Assembly: GCA_963590415.1 (NCBI GenBank)
Contig: CAVAPB010000014.1
Location: 3,202 to 67,201, forward strand
Reading direction: 5' to 3'
Length of the DNA stretch: 64,000 bases
From: Fimenecus sp963590415
Lineage (GTDB): Bacteria; Bacillota; Clostridia; Oscillospirales; Acutalibacteraceae
In this document: one piece after another, positions 1-7,871 of the stretch
Numbering within the stretch: position 1 is the first letter of the stretch
Layout: the number at the start of each line of letters is the position of its first letter
Program-made: the position numbers and the translations under genes
The notes under the pieces: generated by a model
The model's database searches: none
Told to the model about the DNA's origin: nothing
The model's input: only the letters and a program-made list of their open reading frames with translations

Positions 1-86
1 ATATAGGCAATAATCCTAACCTTTGTTCGGTGGGAGAGCATCATTGGCTTATATACAAATAATATTTAATACATAAAGGGGCTATT
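1..86. other. Upstream leader of the ABC exporter operon
   Basis: No coding sequence can be supported in these first 86 bases. The only clear signal is the ribosome site AAAGGGG at about 75-81, which serves the gene starting at 87. An AT-rich stretch around 50-68 could hold a promoter, but no hexamer pair is convincing, and the upstream context lies outside the window. Confidence 0.4.
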
Positions 87-1103
87 ATGAAAAGGAAAAT
101 TATTAAAACCGTTATAAAGTCCGTATTGTTTCTGTTGCTTTCGGTAACGGTAATATACTATGCGGTTTTACCCTTGAAAGAATGTGTCTTAGCTGCGTTA
201 AGCAGCAACTTAGAGAACGGCACTTTTACAAGAAACTATCTTACGGTTTCTGCCGATACTCTCTGCCGTGATTATAAAGAAGCCAAAGCGGCGCTTTCTG
301 CCGATGAAAATTTTGAGGATTTAATTTTCGGCGAGGAAATGATCTCTGTGCAATATTATTCGTTTACGGGAGATGCGCCGAATATAACCTATATTCAGGA
401 CGGCTACAACAATCGAAATCTGGTCGGAATTGACAATTATAATGTGATGGAAACCGCACATTACGGTTCTGTTTATTCAAAACATATGGCAGAAGACGGA
501 TATATTACTCTTACGGAGGGAAGACTGATTGACACCGAAACTCCGCCGAATGCTGATGAGCCTCTTGAGGTTTTGATAGGCAGCGACAGTAAGGTTGAGG
601 TAGGTGATATGCTGTGCGTTTCGCTCCCGTTTTATGATTCGGAGCAAAATCAGGTCAGCGTAACGGCAACCGTCGTCGGAAAAATAACTCTTGACAAATA
701 TATGCCTACCATGGGTGACAGGACATACGACACTGTCCCCATGACAGGTTCATATAAATTGCCGTCAACAAATATAATTTTGATTGAAAACCCGTTTGAT
801 AACCATATGCCGGAGGATGCATATTATCCGACAACGCACTATAAGCGAGCACCTGCAAAATTTATTATTATGACAAAAGAATATAAGCAGCAAATGTCCC
901 CGCAGGTTCTTGAGTCCGCTGCCGAGAAAAGCTCAGCGTTCCTCGGCGAACGGTTTAACAGTAAAAATCTTTTCTTCGATATTATAACGGGAATGCAGTT
1001 CCGTAAGGTTTTACCCGTGTTTTTACTCGCCGTTATTATGTATATTGCTATACTTGCAGTCTTTGTCAAAGACTTGGTCTCTACATGGAAACGGAAAGAA
1101 TAA
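87..1103 (+). CDS. Two-helix extracytoplasmic accessory protein of an ABC exporter
   Basis: The 338-residue protein has an N-terminal membrane helix (about residues 12-34), a large predicted extracytoplasmic domain, and one C-terminal helix (about 311-332) followed by a short basic tail. The plan resembles an FtsX/MacB-type permease that lacks the last two membrane helices. It is a paralogue of the protein at 3973-5013; both share the motifs GRLI-D/N-TE and PLEV-x-x-G-x-DS in the central domain. It opens an operon with two full permeases and an ATPase, the next gene starting 2 bases after its stop. AAAGGGG sits just before the ATG. Its substrate cannot be inferred; peptide or lipid export or sensing is possible. 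Confidence 0.6.
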   Translation: MKRKIIKTVIKSVLFLLLSVTVIYYAVLPLKECVLAALSSNLENGTFTRNYLTVSADTLCRDYKEAKAALSADENFEDLIFGEEMISVQYYSFTGDAPNITYIQDGYNNRNLVGIDNYNVMETAHYGSVYSKHMAEDGYITLTEGRLIDTETPPNADEPLEVLIGSDSKVEVGDMLCVSLPFYDSEQNQVSVTATVVGKITLDKYMPTMGDRTYDTVPMTGSYKLPSTNIILIENPFDNHMPEDAYYPTTHYKRAPAKFIIMTKEYKQQMSPQVLESAAEKSSAFLGERFNSKNLFFDIITGMQFRKVLPVFLLAVIMYIAILAVFVKDLVSTWKRKE

Positions 1104-1104
1104 T

Positions 1105-2103
1105 ATGCTGATTTTTAATCTGAAAAACACATTCAGACACCATAAAAAATTGCTGATTTGTATGATGGTATTGTCGGTATGTTCCGTACTCGTATGTGAC
1201 ATAGGAGTGTTCTCGTTCAATACTCAGCGCCAAACCGCTTTGAAATATGACGAAGCAACGGAATATTCGGTAATTGTCAATGAGGATTTTGACGAAAAAC
1301 GCTTTTTCGATAAAATCAATTCGATAATCGAAAAATACGGTAAAGGGTTGGACTCGGTATATATTACTTTAAGTACTGATACTCCCGTTAATGCTTACTA
1401 TAAGGGAAACGATGTTTTCAGCGCAGGCAATTTACCGCAGAGCGATTCGCAAATTATGATCGGTGCAAAATCAAAATCCGTCGGGTACGGAGTAGGCGAT
1501 ACTCTGAATAATTCACTCGGCACATTTACTGTGTGCGGAATACGGCCTATGCGTGAATACGACGAGGTGCTGCCGTCGGCAATACCCGAGGGAACACGGA
1601 TATATGCAGTAAAATTCAGGTGGAACTATGTGCTGTCAAACCGTAAATCCGTTCAGTTTCAAAAACAGTTGAGCGAGATATTCCCGCAAAAGCGGATAAT
1701 ATCGCCGGTAAACTCTAACCTGACCGAGGGATTACTGCTTTCGTTACGCTCGGCAATAGGAATTTCAGGAATTGCCGTGTGTAATATTATTCTTGTTTTC
1801 TCGTTCCTGATTAAAATTAAGCGTGACATATATTCGGTGCTGTATATCTGCGGCTCGTCAAAAAAACGAATATGTATATCGGCGGCACTCGAATTACTTA
1901 TTTATATCGCTCTCGGAGGAACGGTGGGACACATTGTTTTTTATGCGTTTCTTTTGGATTTTCAGTCGGCGTATGAAAATTTTATCTTGCAGGGCTTTAT
2001 TATTTCATATGCGGTGTGTATTGTTCTGTGTGTCGTTGCGGTAATGCCGGTTTTGGCAAAGAGCGTCAGCGATATAATAAGTCAGGGGGAAGAGTATGTA
2101 TAA
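1105..2103 (+). CDS. FtsX-like ABC transporter permease
   Basis: The 332-residue protein has one N-terminal membrane helix (about residues 11-31), an extracytoplasmic domain of roughly 180 residues, and three C-terminal helices. This is the four-helix layout of FtsX/MacB-type (type VII) ABC permeases. The ATG at 1105 is preferred over an upstream in-frame start at 1045, because that one lies inside the preceding gene and 1105 falls directly after its stop. The end overlaps the next permease gene by 8 bases. It probably pairs with that second permease and the ATPase at 3285. Its sequence is divergent, so the family call rests mainly on topology and context. Confidence 0.65.
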   Translation: MLIFNLKNTFRHHKKLLICMMVLSVCSVLVCDIGVFSFNTQRQTALKYDEATEYSVIVNEDFDEKRFFDKINSIIEKYGKGLDSVYITLSTDTPVNAYYKGNDVFSAGNLPQSDSQIMIGAKSKSVGYGVGDTLNNSLGTFTVCGIRPMREYDEVLPSAIPEGTRIYAVKFRWNYVLSNRKSVQFQKQLSEIFPQKRIISPVNSNLTEGLLLSLRSAIGISGIAVCNIILVFSFLIKIKRDIYSVLYICGSSKKRICISAALELLIYIALGGTVGHIVFYAFLLDFQSAYENFILQGFIISYAVCIVLCVVAVMPVLAKSVSDIISQGEEYV

Positions 2104-3292
2104 AACGCTTCGTTTGGCTTCGGATATTATTTTCAGAAACAAGTTAATATCGGTTCTTATCGCATTACAGCTTGCTTTTCTTTCGTTTTTCACTTTGGAT
2201 AATGCACACAGCATGCAGAAGATTTATTATGCGGAAAAAGTACTTTCGGGCTGCGATTCAGCCAATTTTGCATACTTTTCGCCGATTAGATATGAAATGT
2301 ATTCTTATGTAACCAATGTGTTTATGGAAAATGAAATCGACCCGTACAAGTGCTTTGATGAGTTGTCGGGATTTCTCGGAGCCGAAAATGTGTATGCGCT
2401 GTATAATGAAAAAACCGTTACAGAGCTTGATGTTTATCCGAGATTGCTGAGCGAAAAGCTTAATATACATATGCGAAAGGGAAAATGGCTTTCCGATTTT
2501 GAAAATGATACGGAAAACGGAAATATCCCGTGCGTTACTTCCCGTGCCGACCGTAAAATAGGAGAAGTAATACATTTTACCGATGATGAGGGGAAATATG
2601 ATATTAACCTTGAGGTTGTCGGAGTTGCGGCAGACCCGTATTTTGAGTTTGAACAGTATGTATCGGGCGAGGGATTGGCTCTTACGAATATTGTAACTCA
2701 AAGGCAAAAGACAGAGGTTGACGCTTATGGCATGGAGCTGCTTTGGGCGGACAGCGATTTGCTGATTTCCCGTTTGAGGGAATCGGAGGCGTTACCCGAT
2801 TCACGATTGCTGTTCTTTGACAATATTCCTCCCGAAACGGTGCGTTCAAATACCGAGATACTTAAAAAAAGCGGCTCTGTTTTGAATTTTGATACATCGT
2901 TTGACAATGTAAGGAAACAGAATTTTATAAAAAAAGAATTGCCGCAGATTTTATCCGTTTGGTGTATTTCCGTTTTAGGTTTCTGCTGTACTCTTACGAT
3001 ATTTTACTATAAATGCAAGTATGTGTTCTTGGTGTATTCTGTATGCGGAGCGGATAACAGGCTGAAGCGTTCGGGATTTTTAATGTCCGCGCTGATAATA
3101 ATCATTATTGCCTTGCTCCTGGTATATGCAATTCTTTGGGCGGCGGGAACATTGAACTTGTTTGAGTGGACATATTCGTTTATCAGCTACGGAGGCAAGG
3201 TGCTTGCACTGATTTTCGTCATATATGCGCTGATTGCGGTTGCTGTAAGCTCAGCTCTTTTTCACAAAAAGGCGGTGATAACCGATGATTGA
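2096..3292 (+). CDS. FtsX-like ABC transporter permease, second subunit
   Basis: The 398-residue membrane protein has one N-terminal helix (about residues 14-34), a long extracytoplasmic region, and three C-terminal helices in the last 120 residues. It has the same topology as the upstream permease. It overlaps that gene by 8 bases and the downstream ATPase gene by 8 bases, so the three are probably translationally coupled. With the upstream permease it probably forms a heterodimeric transmembrane part for the ATPase. No substrate can be deduced. Confidence 0.65.
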   Translation: MYKTLRLASDIIFRNKLISVLIALQLAFLSFFTLDNAHSMQKIYYAEKVLSGCDSANFAYFSPIRYEMYSYVTNVFMENEIDPYKCFDELSGFLGAENVYALYNEKTVTELDVYPRLLSEKLNIHMRKGKWLSDFENDTENGNIPCVTSRADRKIGEVIHFTDDEGKYDINLEVVGVAADPYFEFEQYVSGEGLALTNIVTQRQKTEVDAYGMELLWADSDLLISRLRESEALPDSRLLFFDNIPPETVRSNTEILKKSGSVLNFDTSFDNVRKQNFIKKELPQILSVWCISVLGFCCTLTIFYYKCKYVFLVYSVCGADNRLKRSGFLMSALIIIIIALLLVYAILWAAGTLNLFEWTYSFISYGGKVLALIFVIYALIAVAVSSALFHKKAVITDD

Positions 3293-3947
3293 AATAAAAA
3301 ACATAGTTAAGAAATATAACGAGGGCAAAAAGAATGAAGTGGCGGCTCTTGACGGCGTATCGTTCACTGTCGGGAACGGAGAAATGGTTGCGATAACGGG
3401 TACCTCCGGCGCAGGAAAATCCACTCTGCTTCATATAATCGGCGGTGTTTTGCCGTTTGACTCCGGCTCATGCATAATTGACGGAAAGCCGATTGAGAAG
3501 CTGTCCGACAGCGCTCTTGCAAAATTGAGGAATAAAAAGGTCGGCACGGTTTTTCAGAATTTCCTTTTGCTTAACGATAACTCGGTTACCGAAAATGTTG
3601 AAATACCGTTGGTGCTTGCGGGCGTCAGAAAAAAGAGAAGAAAAGAGCTTTGCCGCAAGGCTTTGGAAAGCGTAGGGATTGCCGAGTTGTCCGACAGAAG
3701 CATAGGCGAGCTTTCGGGCGGGCAGAAGCAGCGTGTTGCAATAGCGAGGGCTGTTGTCAACGACTGCGATTACATACTTGCCGACGAACCCACAGGTTCG
3801 CTTGACTCAAAAAACACCGATGTAATATTCAATCTGTTCAGAAGTATTTGCGACAGCGGAAAAACCGTTATAATTGTAACTCACGATTTATCGCTTGCCG
3901 AAAAGTGCGACAGACAGATTGTATTGAGCGACGGAAAGAAATGTTAA
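3285..3947 (+). CDS. ABC transporter ATP-binding protein, MacB/LolD type
   Basis: This 220-residue ATPase has every catalytic motif of an ABC nucleotide-binding domain: Walker A GTSGAGKST (near residues 39-47), a Q-loop at VFQNF, signature LSGGQKQR, Walker B YILADEPT, D-loop SLDS and the switch histidine in VTHD. The short length and sequence fit the MacB/LolD/FtsE group, which powers mechanotransmission-type export. The gene overlaps the preceding permease by 8 bases. The second accessory gene follows 25 bases downstream. Confidence 0.93.
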   Translation: MIEIKNIVKKYNEGKKNEVAALDGVSFTVGNGEMVAITGTSGAGKSTLLHIIGGVLPFDSGSCIIDGKPIEKLSDSALAKLRNKKVGTVFQNFLLLNDNSVTENVEIPLVLAGVRKKRRKELCRKALESVGIAELSDRSIGELSGGQKQRVAIARAVVNDCDYILADEPTGSLDSKNTDVIFNLFRSICDSGKTVIIVTHDLSLAEKCDRQIVLSDGKKC

Positions 3948-3972
3948 GTAAAACTAAAAGGGGAGACCTGAT

Positions 3973-5013
3973 ATGAAAGCAAAAACAATAAAAACGGTTT
4001 GTTACACACTGCTCGTTTTAATCCTGTCCGTAATTGTTGTCAAGACTACGCTTCCGAGCATAAATCTGGCTGTCAATCATTTCACGACGGTAAACAAAGC
4101 AACCGTAAATGACTATGACAAGCCGTATATGGTCTTTTCGGCAAACACAATTAAGGATGATTTCCCTGCGGCTCTTGAGGAATTGAAAAAGGATGAGAAT
4201 TTCAGAGCGCTCGTCCTTATGAATCAGGGATGCAGAATGAATGTGTTTTCAACCGACGCGGAGCCGAAAATCGAGTATGATGAAATCACAGACTCCTTGG
4301 GAACACGCTATGATGCGCATGCAACAAATGTGTTGAAGAACGAAAACTGTTTGTATTCCGCAATTTATGACGATTTAATCAACGACAGCGGATATTTAGA
4401 CCTTAAAGAGGGCAGGCTTATAAACACCGAAAACGATATTTCGGGCGACAAGCCCTTGGAAGTAATTGTCGGTGCGGACAGCTGCTTTGATGTCGGGGAT
4501 AATGTTTATTTTACCTGTCAGGGTATTGAGGATTCGGAGCGACATCAGACAGTGTTCGGCGGAGTGGTTGTCGGCAAGGCAATACTTAACGGATATGCGC
4601 CTGCCGTCAACAGTACCATGAGCCCTTCTGCGGCGATAAATCTGACTTCATCCGATACGCTGTTCCCTAATTCCGAAATACTCTTAATACAGGACCCGAC
4701 GCAGAAGATAATCGAGAACGGTTACACCTTCAACTGCATTACCGAGTCGGAGAAAAACTATGAGCCCGTTACTTTTCTTGTTATGGGTAAAGAGGATAAG
4801 GATGTAGCGTATGATGTTGTGTACAATGCCGCAAGAGCGGGAAACGCTTCCGTGGGATATCACTATTCAAGAGGTGTGCTTGAAGCGCAAACAATAGCGG
4901 AAAAATATATCGAAAGATTGATTGTCTTTATGGCTTTGATATATGTAATGCTGATTGCTGTGATTATAGTGTACATACGCTCCGTTGTAAAACTTTGGAA
5001 AAAGAAAGCATAA
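3973..5013 (+). CDS. Two-helix accessory protein of the ABC exporter, paralogue of the first gene
   Basis: The 346-residue protein has an N-terminal membrane helix (about residues 9-29), an extracytoplasmic domain and one C-terminal helix (about 314-337). It has the same architecture as the product of 87-1103 and shares GRLINTE and PLEVIVGADS with it. A strong ribosome site (AAAAGGGGAGA) precedes the ATG. It closes the operon and is followed by a rho-independent terminator. The presence of two such proteins around one permease pair suggests paired accessory or receptor subunits; this is inferred from position only. Confidence 0.6.
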   Translation: MKAKTIKTVCYTLLVLILSVIVVKTTLPSINLAVNHFTTVNKATVNDYDKPYMVFSANTIKDDFPAALEELKKDENFRALVLMNQGCRMNVFSTDAEPKIEYDEITDSLGTRYDAHATNVLKNENCLYSAIYDDLINDSGYLDLKEGRLINTENDISGDKPLEVIVGADSCFDVGDNVYFTCQGIEDSERHQTVFGGVVVGKAILNGYAPAVNSTMSPSAAINLTSSDTLFPNSEILLIQDPTQKIIENGYTFNCITESEKNYEPVTFLVMGKEDKDVAYDVVYNAARAGNASVGYHYSRGVLEAQTIAEKYIERLIVFMALIYVMLIAVIIVYIRSVVKLWKKKA

Positions 5014-5027
5014 AACAATAAGCACAA

Positions 5028-5059
5028 AAAATCCATACCGAGAAATCGGTATGGATTTT
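5028..5059. terminator. Bidirectional rho-independent terminator
   Basis: A perfect 14-bp stem, AAAATCCATACCGA against TCGGTATGGATTTT, surrounds a GAAA loop. A/T tracts on both sides let it end both the ABC operon from the left and gdhA from the right. Confidence 0.88.
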
Positions 5060-5084
5060 CTTCTGCATTTATGTGATTTTCGGC

Positions 5085-6434
5085 TTAATAAATACCCTGT
5101 GCCATCATTGCTTCCGCAACCTTTTCAAAGCCTGCGATATTTGCGCCTGCAACAAGGTTGTAGCCCAAGCCGTATTTTTCAGCGGCTTCAACAGAATGCT
5201 TATGTATCTGAATCATAGCGTGATGAAGCTTCTCGTCAACCTCTTCCGCAGTCCAGGAGAGACGCTGGCTGTTCTGGCTCATCTCAAGACCCGATACGCA
5301 AACGCCGCCTGCGTTTACAGCCTTTGAGGGAGCTACGATAACATTGTCAAGACCGATAAGATAATCAAATGCTTCCTCAGTTGTCGGCATATTTGCGACC
5401 TCAATATAGTACTTGGTGCCGTTTGCAACAATCTTCTTTGCGCTTTCGAGGTCAACCTCGTTCTGTGTAGCGCAGGGGAGAGCAACATCCGCTTTAACGC
5501 TCCACGGTTTTTCACCGGGGAAGAACTGAACGCCGAACTTGTCAGCGTAATCCTGACATCTGTCTCTGCCCGAAGCACGCATTTCAAGAAGATAATTGAG
5601 CTTTTCTTCCGTTACGATACCGTCGGGGTCGTAAACATAGCCGTCGGGTCCGCTGATTGTAACAGCCTTGCCGCCGAGCTCGGCAATTTTCTTACAAGCG
5701 CCCCAGGCAACATTACCGAAGCCCGAAACCGCAAAGGTTTTGCCCTTAATTGTATCGTTTTCATGCTTGAAAACTTCACAAGTGTAGTAAATTGCGCCGT
5801 AGCCCGTAGCCTCGGGACGAATAAGCGAACCGCCGTACGAAAGTCCCTTACCTGTGATAACGCCGTTTTCAAATGCGTCGGTAATTCTCTTGTACTGTCC
5901 GAAAAGGAAGCCTATTTCGCGTGCGCCGACGCCGATATCGCCTGCGGGGACGTCAATATTAGGACCTATATGTCTGTAAAGCTCTGTCATAAATGCCTGA
6001 CAGAAACGCATAACCTCCTGCTTGCTCTTGCCTCTCGGGTCAAAGTCCGAGCCGCCCTTTGCGCCGCCCATGGGAAGACCTGTAAGAGAGTTCTTGAAGG
6101 TCTGCTCAAAGCCGAGGAAATACATAATACTTGAATTTACGCTGGGATGGAAACGAAGACCGCCCTTGTACGGTCCTATGCTTGAATTGAACTGAACACG
6201 GTAACCGCGGTTGATCTGAGTTTTACCCTTATCGTCTACCCATGCGACGCGGAAGGTGATAAGCCTGTCAGGCTCAACCATTCTTGTGAGAAGGTCATCC
6301 TCGACATACTCGGGATGTTCTTCAATAACTTTTTCGAGAGAACGGAAAACTTCTTTAACGCACTGAATATATTCAGGCTTGGCGTTGTCTCGTCTCTCAA
6401 CGGTTTTGATTACATTTTCAATGTATTCGTTCAT
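5085..6434 (-). CDS. gdhA: NADP-specific glutamate dehydrogenase
   Basis: The 449-residue enzyme interconverts 2-oxoglutarate plus ammonia and glutamate, the main ammonium-assimilation route in many anaerobes. Length and sequence match hexameric bacterial NADP-type enzymes. Visible landmarks are PYKGGLRFHPSV, the catalytic-lysine segment GLPMGGAKGG, PAGDIGVGAREIG, and the Rossmann segment VSGFGNVAWGA. The ATG at 6434 is chosen because AGGGGG lies about 8 bases upstream and family members begin near MNEYIENV; a reading-frame extension to 6530 has no ribosome site. It is a single-gene unit with its own promoter and the shared terminator. Confidence 0.96.
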   Translation of the reverse strand: MNEYIENVIKTVERRDNAKPEYIQCVKEVFRSLEKVIEEHPEYVEDDLLTRMVEPDRLITFRVAWVDDKGKTQINRGYRVQFNSSIGPYKGGLRFHPSVNSSIMYFLGFEQTFKNSLTGLPMGGAKGGSDFDPRGKSKQEVMRFCQAFMTELYRHIGPNIDVPAGDIGVGAREIGFLFGQYKRITDAFENGVITGKGLSYGGSLIRPEATGYGAIYYTCEVFKHENDTIKGKTFAVSGFGNVAWGACKKIAELGGKAVTISGPDGYVYDPDGIVTEEKLNYLLEMRASGRDRCQDYADKFGVQFFPGEKPWSVKADVALPCATQNEVDLESAKKIVANGTKYYIEVANMPTTEEAFDYLIGLDNVIVAPSKAVNAGGVCVSGLEMSQNSQRLSWTAEEVDEKLHHAMIQIHKHSVEAAEKYGLGYNLVAGANIAGFEKVAEAMMAQGIY

Positions 6435-6469
6435 TGTATGAGTCCCCCTGAAATTTATTTTGTAATTCA

Positions 6470-6497
6470 ATAATAACACTCGCAAAAAATTTTTCAA
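6470..6497 (-). promoter_or_regulatory. Sigma-A promoter of gdhA
   Basis: On the minus strand, TTGAAA (6492-6497) and TATTAT (6470-6475) are separated by 16 bases, 36 bases before the gdhA start. Just upstream, an inverted repeat AAAAGTGA...TCACTTTT (6511-6534) could be an operator, but nothing identifies its protein. Confidence 0.65.
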
Positions 6498-6600
6498 GCG
6501 TTTTTTTAAGAAAAGTGAGCGGAAATTCACTTTTCGTTAAATATGACAAAAACACAAAAGCGGTTTTTGTAACTTTTCACAATAAAAAAATCCGTTTTCG

Positions 6601-6629
6601 TTGAAATTAACCGGAGATTTTGTTATAAT
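6601..6629 (+). promoter_or_regulatory. Sigma-A promoter of tsaD
   Basis: TTGAAA (6601-6606) and a perfect TATAAT (6624-6629) are separated by 17 bases, about 40 bases before the tsaD ATG. Confidence 0.75.
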
Positions 6630-6668
6630 ATTATCATTAGCTTTAAGAAATTCATAAAGAGGTGCAGT

Positions 6669-7685
6669 ATGAAAATACTCGGAATTGAAAGCTCATGCGA
6701 CGAAACGGCGGCGGCGGTCGTTGAGGACGGACGGAAAATTCTCTCAAACACGGTGTCAACTCAAATAGAAAAACATAAAATATTCGGAGGAGTCGTTCCC
6801 GAAATCGCTTCGAGACTTCACACCGAATCAATTTGCTGTGTTGTAAGGGACGCGCTTGAAAAAGCGCAGACCGAAATAACCGATATTGACGCCATTGCCG
6901 TTACTTATGCTCCTGGTCTTATCGGAGCGTTGCTTGTAGGCGTGAATTACGCAAAGGGGCTTTCACTCGCTTCGGGCGTGCCGCTTGTTCCCGTGCATCA
7001 TCTGCGTTCTCATATTGCTTCTAATTATATTACTCACCCGAGTCTCGAACCGCCGTTTATATGCCTTGTGGTTTCCGGCGGAAACACCTTGCTTGTCAAG
7101 GTGGACGGTTATACCGATTTTGAAATTATCGGCAGAACAAGGGATGACGCCGCAGGCGAGGCACTTGACAAGGCGGCAAGAACTATGGGCCTTCCGTACC
7201 CGGGCGGAGTAAACCTTGATAAGCTGTCCGTCGGCGGAAACTGCAATGCCTATTCGTTTCCAAAGCCTCATGTTGACGCAAGTCCGCTTGATTTCAGCTT
7301 TTCCGGACTTAAAACTTCCGTAATCAACACAGTACATAACGCACAGCAAAAAGGTGAAGCTGTTCGAAAGGAAGACCTGGGAGCGTCATTTATAAACGCT
7401 GTTGTTACCTCGCTTATTTCCAATACAGAAAAGGCTATGCAGACGGTTGATACAAATAAATTAGTTCTTGCCGGCGGCGTTTCGGCAAACTCCGTGCTTC
7501 GCAGAAGAATGGGCGAGACTGCAAAAAAGCACGGCTGGGAGGTGTATTATCCCGAGCTTTCGCTCTGCGGAGACAATGCGGCGATGGTAGCCTCACAGGG
7601 GTATTATGAATTTATTTCCGGTAAAAGCGCTGATATGTCCCTGAATGCGTATGCGACTATGAACATTACGGAAAAAGATAATTAA
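6669..7685 (+). CDS. tsaD: tRNA N6-adenosine threonylcarbamoyltransferase
   Basis: TsaD transfers the threonylcarbamoyl group to A37 of ANN-decoding tRNAs, working with TsaB and TsaE. The 338-residue length is typical. The N-terminus GIESSCDET belongs to the ASKHA fold. The metal-binding histidines are in VPVHHLRSH (H111 and H115), and VSGGNTLL and AGGVSANS are nucleotide-binding segments. AGAGGTG lies upstream of the ATG. It is transcribed alone; tsaB and tsaE are not in the window. Confidence 0.96.
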   Translation: MKILGIESSCDETAAAVVEDGRKILSNTVSTQIEKHKIFGGVVPEIASRLHTESICCVVRDALEKAQTEITDIDAIAVTYAPGLIGALLVGVNYAKGLSLASGVPLVPVHHLRSHIASNYITHPSLEPPFICLVVSGGNTLLVKVDGYTDFEIIGRTRDDAAGEALDKAARTMGLPYPGGVNLDKLSVGGNCNAYSFPKPHVDASPLDFSFSGLKTSVINTVHNAQQKGEAVRKEDLGASFINAVVTSLISNTEKAMQTVDTNKLVLAGGVSANSVLRRRMGETAKKHGWEVYYPELSLCGDNAAMVASQGYYEFISGKSADMSLNAYATMNITEKDN

Positions 7686-7727
7686 CAAAATGTTCATTAA
7701 ATTGACAAAAAATTATCGGTTTTTTAT

Positions 7728-7755
7728 TGCAAAATAATCGCAGATGCATTATAAT
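7728..7755 (+). promoter_or_regulatory. Sigma-A promoter of the PEPCK gene
   Basis: TTGCAA (7728-7733) and TATAAT (7750-7755) are separated by 16 bases. An upstream TTGACA (7702-7707) pairs with only a poor -10. The pair shown leaves an untranslated leader of about 110 bases, which is long enough for post-transcriptional control, although no riboswitch was recognised in it. Confidence 0.6.
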
Positions 7756-7871
7756 ATGCTCATAATGGCGGAATTTGGAGTTTCTTTAATTCGACCGTTT
7801 ATAATGTTAAATAATTTCGGGTATGTCGGTTGCAAAACAGGCAAAGCCGAATTTCAAAAGGAGAAATTACA

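Noticed and set aside
5763..6134. Long open frame opposite gdhA
   Set aside because: It is a shadow of a clearly conserved gene with strong codon bias; no ribosome site.
6511..6534. Inverted repeat AAAAGTGA/TCACTTTT as a terminator
   Set aside because: It lies between divergent promoters with no gene ending there; at most an operator.
7756..7871. Riboswitch in the PEPCK leader
   Set aside because: About 110 bases long but no conserved aptamer core or expression-platform terminator could be recognised.
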